Assembly (NCBI RefSeq): GCF_000517105.1 | Contig: NZ_KI912148.1 | Coordinates: forward strand, 2,000,990 to 2,064,989 | Length of the DNA: 64,000 nt | Direction: 5' to 3' | From: Fischerella sp. PCC 9605 | Lineage (GTDB): Bacteria > Cyanobacteriota > Cyanobacteriia > Cyanobacteriales > Nostocaceae | Part shown: positions 37,594 through 46,983 of the stretch, one piece after another | Layout of the letters: every line of letters begins with the position of its first letter | How positions within the stretch are numbered: position 1 is the first letter of the stretch | The notes under the pieces: model-generated | What the model saw: the letters and a program-made list of their open reading frames with translations, nothing else | What the model was told of the DNA's origin: nothing | Databases searched by the model: none | Made by a program: the position numbers and the translations under genes

Positions 37594-38036
37594 ATATTTC
37601 AGCAGATTTTATGCCTATTGAGGTTTTGTTAGTAGAAGACAACCCCGGCGATGTAGAGTTAACCAAAATAGCTCTGGAAGATAGCAAAATTTCTGTTAAC
37701 TTGAACGTAGTTGAGGATGGCGTAGAGGCGATTGCATTCTTGCGTAGAGAGGGAAAATATGCTAATATAATGCACCCTGATATTGTGCTGCTCGATTTGA
37801 ATCTGCCCAAAAAAGACGGGAGGGAAGTACTGGCAGAAATCAAAGCAGATGAAAAACTCAGGCGAATTCCTGTGGTTGTGCTGACGACTTCTCAAGCTGA
37901 AGAAGATGTTCTTAGAGCCTATAATCTCTCTGCTAACTGCTATATTAACAAGCCCGTTGACTTCGATCAGTTCGTTAAAATAGTACAATCCATAGAAAGT
38001 TTTTGGTTTACGATTGTCAAGCTGCCACCGGAATAA
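37590..38036 (+). CDS. Rcp1-like single-domain response regulator
   Basis: 148 residues, a single REC domain with acidic pocket (LVEDNPGD), phospho-acceptor Asp in [13 protein letters not shown], conserved Thr (VVLTTS) and Lys (NKPVDF). This is the form of Rcp1, the partner of phytochrome-type kinases. The ATGA overlap with the upstream kinase gene (37590-37593) shows co-translation, so it is very likely that kinase's phosphoacceptor. Confidence 0.9.
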   Translation: MNISADFMPIEVLLVEDNPGDVELTKIALEDSKISVNLNVVEDGVEAIAFLRREGKYANIMHPDIVLLDLNLPKKDGREVLAEIKADEKLRRIPVVVLTTSQAEEDVLRAYNLSANCYINKPVDFDQFVKIVQSIESFWFTIVKLPPE

Positions 38037-38160
38037 ATAAGGGTAAGGGGGCAAGGGTAAGGGGAAAAGGAATTTAGAAGCCTTTAACCTTTAACCTTTA
38101 ACCTTTTCCCTCATACAAAGCACTGCTCCCTGCCTATTGACTTTTGACTTTTAACTAAAA

Positions 38161-40428
38161 ATGGCAGAACAACCTATCAAAGTTTTGTTGATAGAAGATA
38201 ACCCTGGTGATATCTGTCTGTTGCAGGAATTTTTATCGGATGTCACCTCCGCACAGTTTCAATTAATTACCGTTGAGTGTCTGGATCAAGCGTTTGAATT
38301 TCTCAAGCAAGACAGCTTTGATGTGATTTTATTAGACCTCTCTTTGCCAGACAGCCAAGGGTTGGAAACTTTTATTAACATGCATCACCAAGCACAAGCT
38401 ATTCCCATCATCGTGCTGACAGGCTTGGACGATGAAAATTTGGCTATTCGAGCCATGCAGGAGGGAGCGCAGGATTACTTGGTTAAAGGGCAAGTAAATG
38501 GTGACTTGCTAGTGCGTTGCATGCGCTACGCAATTGAGCGACAACGGGTAGAAGAAGCATTACGCCAAAGCGAGGAGAGATTTCGAGTAGCACTCAAAAA
38601 CTCTCCCATTGTTGTTTTTAACCAAGACAAAGAGTTACGGTATACCTGGGTTTATAACTCCTCTCCAGGCTTTATTAGTGAAGAAATTTTGGGTAAACGG
38701 GACTCAGATTTCATTGCCGCTAGCGATGCCCAACTGCTTTTGGATATCAAACAACGCGTCATCGCCACTGGAATAGGAACACGAGAAGAAGTATCGATTC
38801 ATACTGCCCAAGGTACGCGATATTATGATTTGACAGTGGAGCCATTGCGGAATGAAGCACAAGAGGTAGTGGGCATCACCTGCGCCAGTATTGATATTAG
38901 CGATCGCAAACTTGCCGAAGAAAAAATCCGCGAACAAGCTGCATTATTGGATGTAACTACAGACGCAATTTTTGTGCAAGATTTAGATAATCGCATTATA
39001 TTCTGGAACAAAGGCGCAGAAAATCTCTACGGTTGGCGTCCCCAAGAAGCTTACGGCAAAAAAGTAATCGAACTTTTATATATTGATGAACCTCCGCCGG
39101 AGGTAGAAACGGCACTTTTGACAGTTATTAGTAAAGGTCAATGGCAGGGCGAGTTAACAAGAGTAACTAAAAGTGGCAGAGAAGTTTTGGTTGCCAGCCG
39201 TTGGGCTTTAGTCTGCAAAGAAGACGGTACGCCGACATCTATTCTTACTGTTGATACCGACATTACCGAGAAAAAACAGCTAGAAACGCAATTATTTCGC
39301 GCTCAACGCCTAGAAAGTATTGGCACTTTAGCAAGCGGTATTGCCCACGACCTTAACAATATCCTGACTCCGATTCTAGCTGTAGCGCAACTGCTGCCAC
39401 TCAAATTCCCCGATATTTACTCGTCGGAACATCAACATCTACTGGAAATACTCGAAGACAGTGCCAAACGGGGAGCAGATCTCGTCAAGCAGGTTTTGTC
39501 ATTCGCACGGGGAGTGGAAGGCAAGCGCATAACTTTACAAGTCAGGCACTTGATCCGAGAAGTTGTCAAGATTGTCAGAGAGACTTTCCCCAAATCCATT
39601 GAAGTCTCTATGGATGTACCGAAAAACTTATGGACAGTTTATGGAGATAGTACGCAACTGCACCAGGTGCTGATGAATCTTTGCGTTAATGCCCGTGATG
39701 CCATGCCTGATGGCGGCACTTTGACTATTTCTGCCGAAAATCTGTTGATTGATCAAAATTATGCTCGCATGAACTTGGAAGCCAAAGTCGGGCCGTACAC
39801 AGTCATTACGATCGCAGATACTGGAGTTGGTATACCCCCAGAAATTTTAGAGAGAATTTTTGAGCCATTCTTCACCACAAAAGAAGCAGGCAAAGGCACG
39901 GGGCTGGGGCTTTCTACAGTGATTGGCATTGTCAAAAGCCACGGTGGTTTTATCAATGTGTACAGTGAGATAGAACGCGGCACTAGCTTTAAAGTATACT
40001 TGCCAGCAGTGCAGGGAACAGAAACAGAACCCACACAACAATTAGAACCGCTGGCAGGCAAGGGAGAATTGATTTTGGTTGTGGATGATGAACCTGCCAT
40101 TCAAGAAATTACCAGGGCATCATTAGAGACTCATAACTACAACACACTGATTGCTAGTGATGGCATTGAAGCGATCGCCCTATACGCCCAAAACCGAAAT
40201 AAAATCAGTGCTGTACTGATGGATATGATGCTCCCGTCGCTAGATGGTTTAACTGCTATCCGTACCTTGCAAAAAATCAACCCAGAAGTCAAAATTATTG
40301 CCACTAGCGGACTCATGTCTAGCAGTAAACTCACAGAAGCATCCGCTGTTGGCATCAAAACATTTTTGTCAAAACCTTACACCGTCAAAGAATTATTGCT
40401 GACTTTACAGAAAGTTCTTAGTAGTTAG
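38161..40428 (+). CDS. Hybrid histidine kinase REC-PAS-PAS-HisKA-HATPase-REC
   Basis: 755 residues. N-terminal REC (LLIEDNPGD, VILLDLSLPD) to about 120; two PAS/PAC units (about 140-370); HisKA with phospho-His in GIAHDLNNILTPIL; HATPase (NLCVNARDAM, DTGVGI, GTGLGLST); C-terminal REC (VVDDEPAIQE, LMDMMLPSLDG, LSKPY). It lies 124 bp after the Rcp1-like gene, with a run of CCTTTAA repeats (38080-38105) between, and is probably in the same signalling pathway. Cytoplasmic. Confidence 0.88.
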   Translation: MAEQPIKVLLIEDNPGDICLLQEFLSDVTSAQFQLITVECLDQAFEFLKQDSFDVILLDLSLPDSQGLETFINMHHQAQAIPIIVLTGLDDENLAIRAMQEGAQDYLVKGQVNGDLLVRCMRYAIERQRVEEALRQSEERFRVALKNSPIVVFNQDKELRYTWVYNSSPGFISEEILGKRDSDFIAASDAQLLLDIKQRVIATGIGTREEVSIHTAQGTRYYDLTVEPLRNEAQEVVGITCASIDISDRKLAEEKIREQAALLDVTTDAIFVQDLDNRIIFWNKGAENLYGWRPQEAYGKKVIELLYIDEPPPEVETALLTVISKGQWQGELTRVTKSGREVLVASRWALVCKEDGTPTSILTVDTDITEKKQLETQLFRAQRLESIGTLASGIAHDLNNILTPILAVAQLLPLKFPDIYSSEHQHLLEILEDSAKRGADLVKQVLSFARGVEGKRITLQVRHLIREVVKIVRETFPKSIEVSMDVPKNLWTVYGDSTQLHQVLMNLCVNARDAMPDGGTLTISAENLLIDQNYARMNLEAKVGPYTVITIADTGVGIPPEILERIFEPFFTTKEAGKGTGLGLSTVIGIVKSHGGFINVYSEIERGTSFKVYLPAVQGTETEPTQQLEPLAGKGELILVVDDEPAIQEITRASLETHNYNTLIASDGIEAIALYAQNRNKISAVLMDMMLPSLDGLTAIRTLQKINPEVKIIATSGLMSSSKLTEASAVGIKTFLSKPYTVKELLLTLQKVLSS

Positions 40429-40832
40429 TGGTTGGTGGTTGGTGGTTAGTAGGGGCGGGTTTGAATAGATATCTCGTCTTTGGAAGCTCAAAAGTTTGAT
40501 AGCTAAACCCGCCCGTACAGTGGTTGGTGGTTGGTTATTTCCAATGCCCAATGACCAATGACGATCCCCACACAATTAAACTCTTCCTAAAGAGGATTTT
40601 GGAAGACTATTGTCGGTTGGTGTATCCTAAAGACTCATACCATTTTGGATTTTAGATTTTAGATTTTGGATTGGGAATTACTGTCTCTGTCGAGGTTGTG
40701 TCAATCCATCTGTCGCAATCATTTTTTAAATTGGCATCACGTTAAAGAGAGAATGAACTCTTCCCTAAACTTAACCCAGCTATAAATTGAACTTCATATT
40801 CACTTGTTACAGTTTCATACTTCAACAATGTA
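40429..40832. other. Intergenic repeats between the hybrid kinase and phytase genes
   Basis: 404 bp. It contains GGTTGGT-type tandem repeats, an inverted repeat GGGCGGGTTT/AAACCCGCCC (about 40453-40515), CAATGACCAATGAC repeats and a heptamer run TTAGATTTTGGA (about 40640-40675). No gene seen. Confidence 0.55.
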
Positions 40833-42227
40833 ATGAGAGTAACAATGAAGTTTAGAAATGAGAGTGCTGCCGCTCTAGTTCGATCTGCTGCTATCTTGAC
40901 ATTGGCCACTGCCCTTTTTACCTCGTCCAGTAGTGTACTTGGCAACACTGTTACTCCAGTTTCAGTTCAGCCCAAGTTAGAAACTCCCTCAAATTTTGAT
41001 GATGATGCCGGGGGCAATGCGGATGCTGACGATCCAGCCATCTGGGTACATCCATTTTCACCTTCTAAGAGTCTGGTTGTTAGTACTCTCAAAGAGGCTG
41101 GACTCGCAGTTTATAACCTCAAGGGAGTGCAACTACAATCTATTGCAGCACCTCCAGCTCCAACTCCTGACGATAGCCCAGGCCGCTTTAATAACGTTGA
41201 TGTGCTCTATGGCTTTGTTCTAAACAATCAGAAGGTTGATCTAGCCGTCGTGAGCGATCGCGGTTCGGACAAGCTGCGTATTTACAGCATTAATCCCCAA
41301 GCGGCATCCTCAGGTCAGCCGCCATTAACTGATGTGACGGCTGCTAATGTACCGTTTATATTTTCCAGCAGCCAAACTCAAGTTAATGAGCAGGCAACCG
41401 CCTATGGGATTGCTGTTTACCAGGAGCCAAAGTCAGGGCGATCGTTTGCTTATGTGAGTCAGCGAAACCGTACAGCCATTGCTCTAGTTGAGTTACTACA
41501 GACCGATCGGGGACAAATTACCTATCGTAAGCTTAAGCAACTCAATCTTCCCAGTCAATTCAAGTTACCCAATGGCACAACCTGGACTCCCTGTGAAGAT
41601 CCGGGTGAACTCCCCCAAGTAGAAGGCATGGTTGTAGATCGGGATCTAGGCATGCTTTATGCCGGCCAAGAGGATGTTGGCATTTGGAAGATTAAACTGC
41701 CGCTAGGCTCCACCCGCCCTATCCTCTTAGATCGAGTCCGTGAGTTTGGTGTTCCCTATACCTATGACCCGGTGGAAGAAGAATGCAAAATTGACTTCAG
41801 TAACGATCCAGGCTATGGGGGCAAACACCTTTCTGCAGATGTCGAAGGACTAACCATCTACTATGCAGACGATGATGAGGGCTACTTGCTAGCATCTAGC
41901 CAAGGTGATAACACCTTTGCCGTCTACGAACGAGAAGACAACAATCGTTTTGTTGGTAGTTTTGCGATCGTTGATACTACAACGGTAGATGGAGTGCAAG
42001 AATCAGACGGAGCGGCTGTTATCAACGTGCCCTTAGACAGTGAATTTCCACTGGGTCTATTTGTTACTCAAGATGGTGAGAATATCCCAGAGGTCTTAGA
42101 TGATGCAGGTGAAGTGCGAGCAAACACCAACTTTAAATTTATACCCTGGCAATCCATTGCTAACACGTTTCCTAAACCATTACAGATTGAGCCTGATGAT
42201 TGGAACCCTCGAGACGATGATGATTAA
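40833..42227 (+). CDS. Beta-propeller phytase (3-phytase type), secreted
   Basis: 464 residues. A signal peptide (basic start, then AAILTLATALFTSSSSVLG) precedes the propeller. Family motifs: DADDPAIWVHP, RGSDKLRIY, VEGMVVDRDLGMLYAGQEDVG and DVEGLTIYY, which carry the acidic calcium- and phytate-binding residues. It hydrolyses phytate to lower inositol phosphates outside the cytoplasm and so provides phosphate. A second ATG at 40845 is possible. An 18-bp hairpin follows at 42293. Confidence 0.9.
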   Translation: MRVTMKFRNESAAALVRSAAILTLATALFTSSSSVLGNTVTPVSVQPKLETPSNFDDDAGGNADADDPAIWVHPFSPSKSLVVSTLKEAGLAVYNLKGVQLQSIAAPPAPTPDDSPGRFNNVDVLYGFVLNNQKVDLAVVSDRGSDKLRIYSINPQAASSGQPPLTDVTAANVPFIFSSSQTQVNEQATAYGIAVYQEPKSGRSFAYVSQRNRTAIALVELLQTDRGQITYRKLKQLNLPSQFKLPNGTTWTPCEDPGELPQVEGMVVDRDLGMLYAGQEDVGIWKIKLPLGSTRPILLDRVREFGVPYTYDPVEEECKIDFSNDPGYGGKHLSADVEGLTIYYADDDEGYLLASSQGDNTFAVYEREDNNRFVGSFAIVDTTTVDGVQESDGAAVINVPLDSEFPLGLFVTQDGENIPEVLDDAGEVRANTNFKFIPWQSIANTFPKPLQIEPDDWNPRDDDD

Positions 42228-42292
42228 GTCATTGTCAGTTCTGTGTGAAACAATCCTGACTAATAACTGCGGATGAGTTCAGGGTAAACACA

Positions 42293-42341
42293 CCTTAAAG
42301 CACATATATAATTGACGATTAAATATATATGTGCTTTAAGG
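42293..42341. terminator. Perfect 18-bp hairpin after the phytase gene
   Basis: CCTTAAAGCACATATATA (42293-42310) pairs with 42324-42341; the loop is 13 nt. The 21 bp leading into the left arm (42280-42300) recur with one mismatch at 53706-53726, so this is also part of a dispersed repeat. There is no T-run, so termination is uncertain. The rest of 42228-42534 holds the repeat at 42378-42430. Confidence 0.6.
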
Positions 42342-42377
42342 ATATATAGGACTAGTATTTGATTTTTGAAAAGATAC

Positions 42378-42430
42378 GTAGGGGAGGCAAAAAGGGGTGT
42401 GGATTTTCCTCCCCTTTATTGCCGTTGCGT
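42378..42430. repeat. GTAGGGGAGGC repeat unit (inverted copy at about 51755-51799)
   Basis: GTGTGGATTTTCCTCCC and TTTATTGCCGTTGCGTTA here match, inverted, the sequence at about 51755-51799. This is a dispersed non-coding repeat of this strain. Confidence 0.65.
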
Positions 42431-42534
42431 TAAAGCAGCGCGTAACGCACCGCCACGCCAGTGGTACCCTGCAGCTAATTCCAACTCTCAAAGGACGCTC
42501 AAATCCTTACATAGCCTTAACACACCCTTGTATT

Positions 42535-43908
42535 TTAAAGAGAGTTATTGTTCTTCAAAGTTTGAACTGTTAAGACTTGCGGTGGTGTTGCATCTGGTGG
42601 ATAAAGTAAATCCACTTTTACCAATCTTTTGTCGCCTGCTTTCATATTTAAAACTACTAGAGGTTCTCCAGGCTGACCCTGCCTTTGCACCAAATGCACA
42701 AACTGGGTTTGTAGCTTGCCTTGGTCATCTTTGTAGCCTAAGCGCACTGTACCACGAAAGAATACTTGCCGCCCTGGTGTACTCAAAAAGCGTAACCCCG
42801 GTTGGACTAACTGGTCTTCTTTGAGGGGTGTTTGCATTGAAATAGTTACTCTTTGTGGTATTTGAGTATTGTTATATAGTGGTAACTTCAGGCTGTATTG
42901 GATTCCGTAATTTCCGTGGGCGCGATAGGCAGTGTCAGGATAGCGCACCAGCATCGGCGCACTTTGAATTTGACCAGTCCCTAATGTGCCGCGATGTACA
43001 GTACTTAAAGCATAGGAATAAGCTTGACCGGGTTGGGGAATGGTTAGGTATTTGACTTTGGGACTATCTGTAATATTTGCTCGCCAGAAGGAACCCTGGG
43101 CTACGCCGGCGACTCGTCCATAGATTATGGGTTTGTCAGTTTTTTTTAGAGGAGTGGGGGTTTTATCGCGAGGTAATGCTAAATCACCATTATTAAGTAA
43201 ATTTTCCCACTCTTGGAGAGTAGGGGCACGTTCACTGCCATCAGGATTGGTAGGCGCAAACATTGCCAGACTAGCTGCATAGACAGTGCCATTACTCCGC
43301 AGGCGAATTAAGGTAGACCGACCATTTAAGGGCGGTGTCAGTCCTTGAACTGGGATAGGCGCATTCAATAACATCTGACTTTGCCCACCAGAAATGATGA
43401 TTTGGGCAGGAAAAATATCTTGGCGGCGTCCTCGCAGAACATCATTCATAACGCGATCGCCAGGCCCGGCGAAAACTGTTCCCAACATGTTTTGAGTAAA
43501 GGATGGCAATTCTATAAAAGGTGCATCTGGTTGACTCAAATAAGTTGCCCCTTGGAAAACATTCACCTTTACTGGTTGTTTGCCTGGGTTATGCAAGATT
43601 ATTCCCAGATATAGCGATCGCAAATTATCTGGGGTTGGTGCTTCGGCGACGTGGTGGGCAAAAATATCAAATCGTCCCTGAAACGGGAAATTTAGATGTG
43701 CAGTTGGCACTTTTTTCCCTGCTGAGGGAAAGGTGGAAAGGAGAATTCCTTCTTTCAACACCTTTTCTGGGCTATTGCTATTAAAGGTAGGAATCCGATC
43801 TAGCTTTCCTGGTAGAGGACGAACTTGTTGAGTTTGGACTACTTCCTCAGCTGGTGGTGGTACAGGTGTTGTCTGGGCAATAGGAAGAATTTGTAAGAAT
43901 GGCAACAT
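42535..43908 (-). CDS. DUF3370 domain protein
   Basis: 457 residues. It matches the DUF3370 layout: VVQTQQVRPLPGKLDRIPTF, EGILLSTFPSAGKKVPTAHL, RFDIFAHHVAEA. The family is cyanobacterial and of unknown function, often exported. The N-terminus MLPFLQILPIAQTTPVPPP is only weakly hydrophobic and could be a remainder of a signal peptide; an earlier start was not found. No clear partner. Confidence 0.82.
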   Translation of the reverse strand: MLPFLQILPIAQTTPVPPPAEEVVQTQQVRPLPGKLDRIPTFNSNSPEKVLKEGILLSTFPSAGKKVPTAHLNFPFQGRFDIFAHHVAEAPTPDNLRSLYLGIILHNPGKQPVKVNVFQGATYLSQPDAPFIELPSFTQNMLGTVFAGPGDRVMNDVLRGRRQDIFPAQIIISGGQSQMLLNAPIPVQGLTPPLNGRSTLIRLRSNGTVYAASLAMFAPTNPDGSERAPTLQEWENLLNNGDLALPRDKTPTPLKKTDKPIIYGRVAGVAQGSFWRANITDSPKVKYLTIPQPGQAYSYALSTVHRGTLGTGQIQSAPMLVRYPDTAYRAHGNYGIQYSLKLPLYNNTQIPQRVTISMQTPLKEDQLVQPGLRFLSTPGRQVFFRGTVRLGYKDDQGKLQTQFVHLVQRQGQPGEPLVVLNMKAGDKRLVKVDLLYPPDATPPQVLTVQTLKNNNSL

Positions 43909-43948
43909 ATACCTAGATATTTTTTTCTAGATAGAGACGCAAACAACT

Positions 43949-44461
43949 TTACCAAAGTGCCATCCTGTGAATAATTAATAAAAAATCGGCAAGAATTGAG
44001 GATGAATTTTCTTCAGTCAAAATAGGAACGTGGACAAAGATGCAAGGGACTTTTAGTTGGAACTGCCGCAGGTAATCTAGCACCGAATAATAAAGACCCT
44101 CGCAGACAAATTTACCGCAGTCGTGGCTGATCTCAACAGCAGCTGTTCCCACCACCAATTGCTTTAAATCAACCGTTGTTTGCAACACACTTTCCCCACA
44201 ACTAGCATTGGATTCCACACTTAATTGCGTCCGCTTTTCGGCCATGCCACAGCAGATAATCCCGTCTGGCTGGAGTTTCGCGATTTTTTTCAGTACTTGA
44301 GCACTGGCAACTTGCACATCTGGTGGCAGCAGTCTTACAAAACTTAAATCATGAGAGATCGAATCAAGTTTGGCAACTTCAATCAATAAATCATCAGAAG
44401 AATTTGACACCTGATGAGGTAGCCAAGTGTGAAAAGAAGTTAATAGCAATCTTTTCTTCAT
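43949..44461 (-). CDS. Pyroglutamyl-peptidase I (C15)-like protein
   Basis: 170 residues, a little short for C15 (about 200). The catalytic triad is visible in part: Glu in ICCGMAEKRT, Cys in CGKFVCEGLYYSVLDY and His in FVHVPILTEE. The family removes N-terminal pyroglutamate from peptides in the cytoplasm. It is followed on the other strand by hisH, with the two genes divergent. Confidence 0.85.
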   Translation of the reverse strand: MKKRLLLTSFHTWLPHQVSNSSDDLLIEVAKLDSISHDLSFVRLLPPDVQVASAQVLKKIAKLQPDGIICCGMAEKRTQLSVESNASCGESVLQTTVDLKQLVVGTAAVEISHDCGKFVCEGLYYSVLDYLRQFQLKVPCIFVHVPILTEENSSSILADFLLIIHRMALW

Positions 44462-44519
44462 AAGGAATATTATTTAAAATAGAATTACCCTCCATAATAA
44501 ATTGACAGGGAGCAGGTTA

Positions 44520-45155
44520 ATGGCGGTAATAGCAGTCGTGGATTACGACATGGGAAATTTGCACTCAGCCTGTAAAGGTTTGGAAAAAGCTGGTGCAAAT
44601 CCTAAAATTACAGATTCTGCCAAAGATTTAGAAAGGGCAGATGCAATAGTATTGCCTGGTGTTGGTGCATTCGATCCGGCAGTACAACATTTGAGATCGC
44701 GTGGTTTAGAAGAACCCATCAAAGCAGCGATCGCATCTGGCAAACCTTTTTTAGGCATTTGTTTGGGACTGCAAATTCTTTTTGATTCCTCTGAAGAAGG
44801 TATTGAACCAGGACTAGGAATTATCAAAGGAAAAGTACGACGCTTCCGTCCAGAACCCGGTATTACAATTCCCCATATGGGTTGGAATCAACTGGAATTG
44901 ACCCAACCAAAATGTCTTTTGTGGGAATATTTAGCGCCTCAACCTTGGGTATATTTTGTCCATTCCTATTATGTCGAACCAGCCGATCCGCAAGTCTGTG
45001 CCGCGACAGTCACCCACGGCAGTCAAACTGTAACAGCTGCTATAGCCTGGGAAAATTTGATGGCAGTCCAATTCCATCCAGAAAAATCTTCTAATATTGG
45101 ATTGCAAATCCTATCTAATTTTGTTGCTCAAGTACGCGAACAAATTGCTGCTTAA
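44520..45155 (+). CDS. hisH: Imidazole glycerol phosphate synthase glutaminase subunit HisH
   Basis: 211 residues from ATG 44520 (MAVIAVVDYDMGNLHSACKG, the standard HisH start); an ATG at 44502 adds six residues. The glutaminase triad: Cys in FLGICLGLQ, His and Glu in AVQFHPEKSS. It provides ammonia to HisF in histidine biosynthesis. hisF is not in the window. Confidence 0.95.
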   Translation: MAVIAVVDYDMGNLHSACKGLEKAGANPKITDSAKDLERADAIVLPGVGAFDPAVQHLRSRGLEEPIKAAIASGKPFLGICLGLQILFDSSEEGIEPGLGIIKGKVRRFRPEPGITIPHMGWNQLELTQPKCLLWEYLAPQPWVYFVHSYYVEPADPQVCAATVTHGSQTVTAAIAWENLMAVQFHPEKSSNIGLQILSNFVAQVREQIAA

Positions 45156-45376
45156 AAACGAGTTAATTTTTGTAAAATTATCCGATTACCCAACCTCTTT
45201 TACCGTCTCCACTAAACCCGTTCGGAATGACTGAAAAATTCTACTACAAACGTGGTAGGTAATTATTTACTTGAAGAAGTAATTAACTAATATTTGCATA
45301 AACCACTTTCTGTCATTCAAAGTTAGAGCTAAGGTGAGTTTGTACCAAAGTCTGCGTGAATTTTGACCCTAAGCTC

Positions 45377-45922
45377 ATGGCTCTGAGAATTTACGGTAAT
45401 CGGCAGTTAAAAAGTTTACATGGAAAAGAAACCAGACCCACCAGTGCGCGGGTCAGGGAGGCAATCTTTAATATTTGGCAGGGAACAATAGAAGGATGTC
45501 GCTGGCTGGATTTGTGTGCCGGGACAGGTTCAATAGGTGCAGAGGCCTTGTGTAGAGGGGCAAGCCTCGCGATCGCCATAGAAAAATCGAGCCGTGCTTG
45601 TGCAATTATCGAACAAAATTGGCAACGGGTAGCGAGTCCCGAACAGGAATGGAAGGTGCTGCGAGGTGACATATTGCAGTGGTTGCCCAAACTTTCTGGA
45701 CAGCAATTTGATAGAATTTACTTCGATCCGCCTTATGCTAGTGGCGTGTATCAGCCAGCATTGGAAGCGATCGCCCACCACCAACTTTTAGATCCTATTG
45801 GCGAAATTGCAGTTGAACACAGTCCCCAAGGTTGGAATCCACCAGTGCATCCCAGCTTAGAAATCTGCCGTCAGAAAGTTTATGGCAATACAGCTGTTAC
45901 CTTCTACAGGATTGGAGAATAA
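45377..45922 (+). CDS. rsmD: 16S rRNA (guanine(966)-N(2))-methyltransferase RsmD
   Basis: 181 residues from ATG 45377 (MALRIYGNRQLKSLHGKETR); a GTG at 45356 is less likely. It has the SAM motif LDLCAGTGSIGAEALCRGA and the catalytic motif DRIYFDPPYASG (DPPY). It methylates G966 of 16S rRNA. Confidence 0.93.
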   Translation: MALRIYGNRQLKSLHGKETRPTSARVREAIFNIWQGTIEGCRWLDLCAGTGSIGAEALCRGASLAIAIEKSSRACAIIEQNWQRVASPEQEWKVLRGDILQWLPKLSGQQFDRIYFDPPYASGVYQPALEAIAHHQLLDPIGEIAVEHSPQGWNPPVHPSLEICRQKVYGNTAVTFYRIGE

Positions 45923-46007
45923 ACAGAAGGAACTAGGGGAAGTAGGGGCAGTACCTAGCAGTGTCAAGGTGGGTAAAAACCAACCCAAATCTCAGTAAAC
46001 AAGACTA

Positions 46008-46088
46008 TTTTCTTCTTTGTGTCTTCGTGTCTTGGTGTTTCAAAAATGATTTTTTCACCACAAAGACACAAAGGCACCAAGAAAAACT
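46008..46088. repeat. Inverted GTGTCTT/AAGACAC repeat
   Basis: GTGTCTTCGTGTCTTGGTGT on the left and CACCACAAAGACACAAAGGC on the right pair imperfectly. Same family as 10741-10816. Confidence 0.65.
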
Positions 46089-46150
46089 CATTTTAAGACT
46101 TACACCTTGACAGGTCTAGGGCAGTACCTTATGCCTGCCCATACTTTAAT

Positions 46151-46264
46151 TTAAAGACCTAGCTGGTTGCCACGCTTATACTGCTTGTAGGCAGCGTAGA
46201 AAAGTCCAGCCAGAGTTACGAAAATGAGACCCAGAACCATGCCGTCTAGTAAGGGTTCAACCAC
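46151..46264 (-). CDS. petG: Cytochrome b6f complex subunit PetG
   Basis: 37 residues, from a GTG start at 46264 with GGAG 9 nt upstream. The product, [20 protein letters not shown] then [16 protein letters not shown], is the canonical PetG: one membrane helix and a basic stromal tail. It stabilises the b6f dimer in thylakoids. It is divergent from the cytochrome gene beside it. Confidence 0.97.
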   Translation of the reverse strand: MVEPLLDGMVLGLIFVTLAGLFYAAYKQYKRGNQLGL

Positions 46265-46458
46265 TTGAAATCTCCTTGTTGCAATTATTAAAGATTTATT
46301 TCCTGTTCCTCATCTTACCAAATCTGGCATCAATCCCGCGTCAGGAAATGGTTTTGGGCAGTAACTGTACAAAAGAAATATACAATTTGTGCTTGCAGAC
46401 ACATCAAAGAAATTTTAAGCTATGTGTATGAAATGAAAAATTTTTGTACACCTAGACT

Positions 46459-46848
46459 TTGACAGCAAAAATTTTGGATAACCAGATTACCCAACCTAAA
46501 ATTCTGATTCAGCGGATCGCTTTAATGGCTCTGGCGATTTTGCTAGCAGTCGTTTTGGGGATTTTTGCTGTTCGTATGGTAAGGGCTTCTGACCCCTACG
46601 TCAAGACCGTTCTATCCTTAACAGGCAACCCTACTCAAGGACACGCTATCTTTCAAATCAACTGCGCTGGTTGTCATGGCTGGGAAGCAGATGGGCGTGT
46701 CGGTCCCAGCTTGCAAGGAGTCTCTAAGCGCAAATCCCCCTATGGTCTGATTCATCAAGTTATTAGTGGTGACACGCCTCCCATGCCTAAATTTCAACCT
46801 AGCGCCAAAGAAATGGCAGACTTGCTTAGCTATTTGGAGACACTCTAA
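46459..46848 (+). CDS. cytM: Membrane-anchored c-type cytochrome (cytM-like)
   Basis: 129 residues from a TTG start. One N-terminal anchor (ILIQRIALMALAILLAVVLG) is followed by the heme site CAGCH and the axial Met in PPMPKF; LISGxxPPMPKFxPxxxEMADLLxYLExL is the usual end. The family role is an alternative electron carrier in thylakoid or plasma membrane. The symbol is a judgement from the layout and the petG neighbour; another small cytochrome c is possible. Confidence 0.75.
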   Translation: MTAKILDNQITQPKILIQRIALMALAILLAVVLGIFAVRMVRASDPYVKTVLSLTGNPTQGHAIFQINCAGCHGWEADGRVGPSLQGVSKRKSPYGLIHQVISGDTPPMPKFQPSAKEMADLLSYLETL

Positions 46849-46983
46849 GTGGGGATGGGGGGATGGGGAGAGTGGGAGAGTGGGAATTGGGCATCGGGCA
46901 TTGGGCATTGGGCATAGTTAACAACCACTAACTACTAACCACTAACTACTAATCACTAACTACTAACTATTGACTATTGACTA
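46849..46983. repeat. Low-complexity repeats (GGGCATTG and CTAACTACTAACCA units)
   Basis: A GGGGATGG/GAGTGGGA stretch, then GGCATTGG repeats, then CTAACTACTAACCA-type repeats fill the gap from the cytochrome to the RuBisCO-like gene. The same kinds of repeat are found inside coding genes of the window. Confidence 0.75.

Noticed and set aside
42366..42824. A 152-codon plus-strand ORF
   Set aside because: It covers intergenic repeats and the antisense of the DUF3370 gene, with no protein-like pattern.
46849..46983. Tandem repeats that resemble a CRISPR array
   Set aside because: Units are 7-14 bp with no spacers of constant length and no cas genes nearby.
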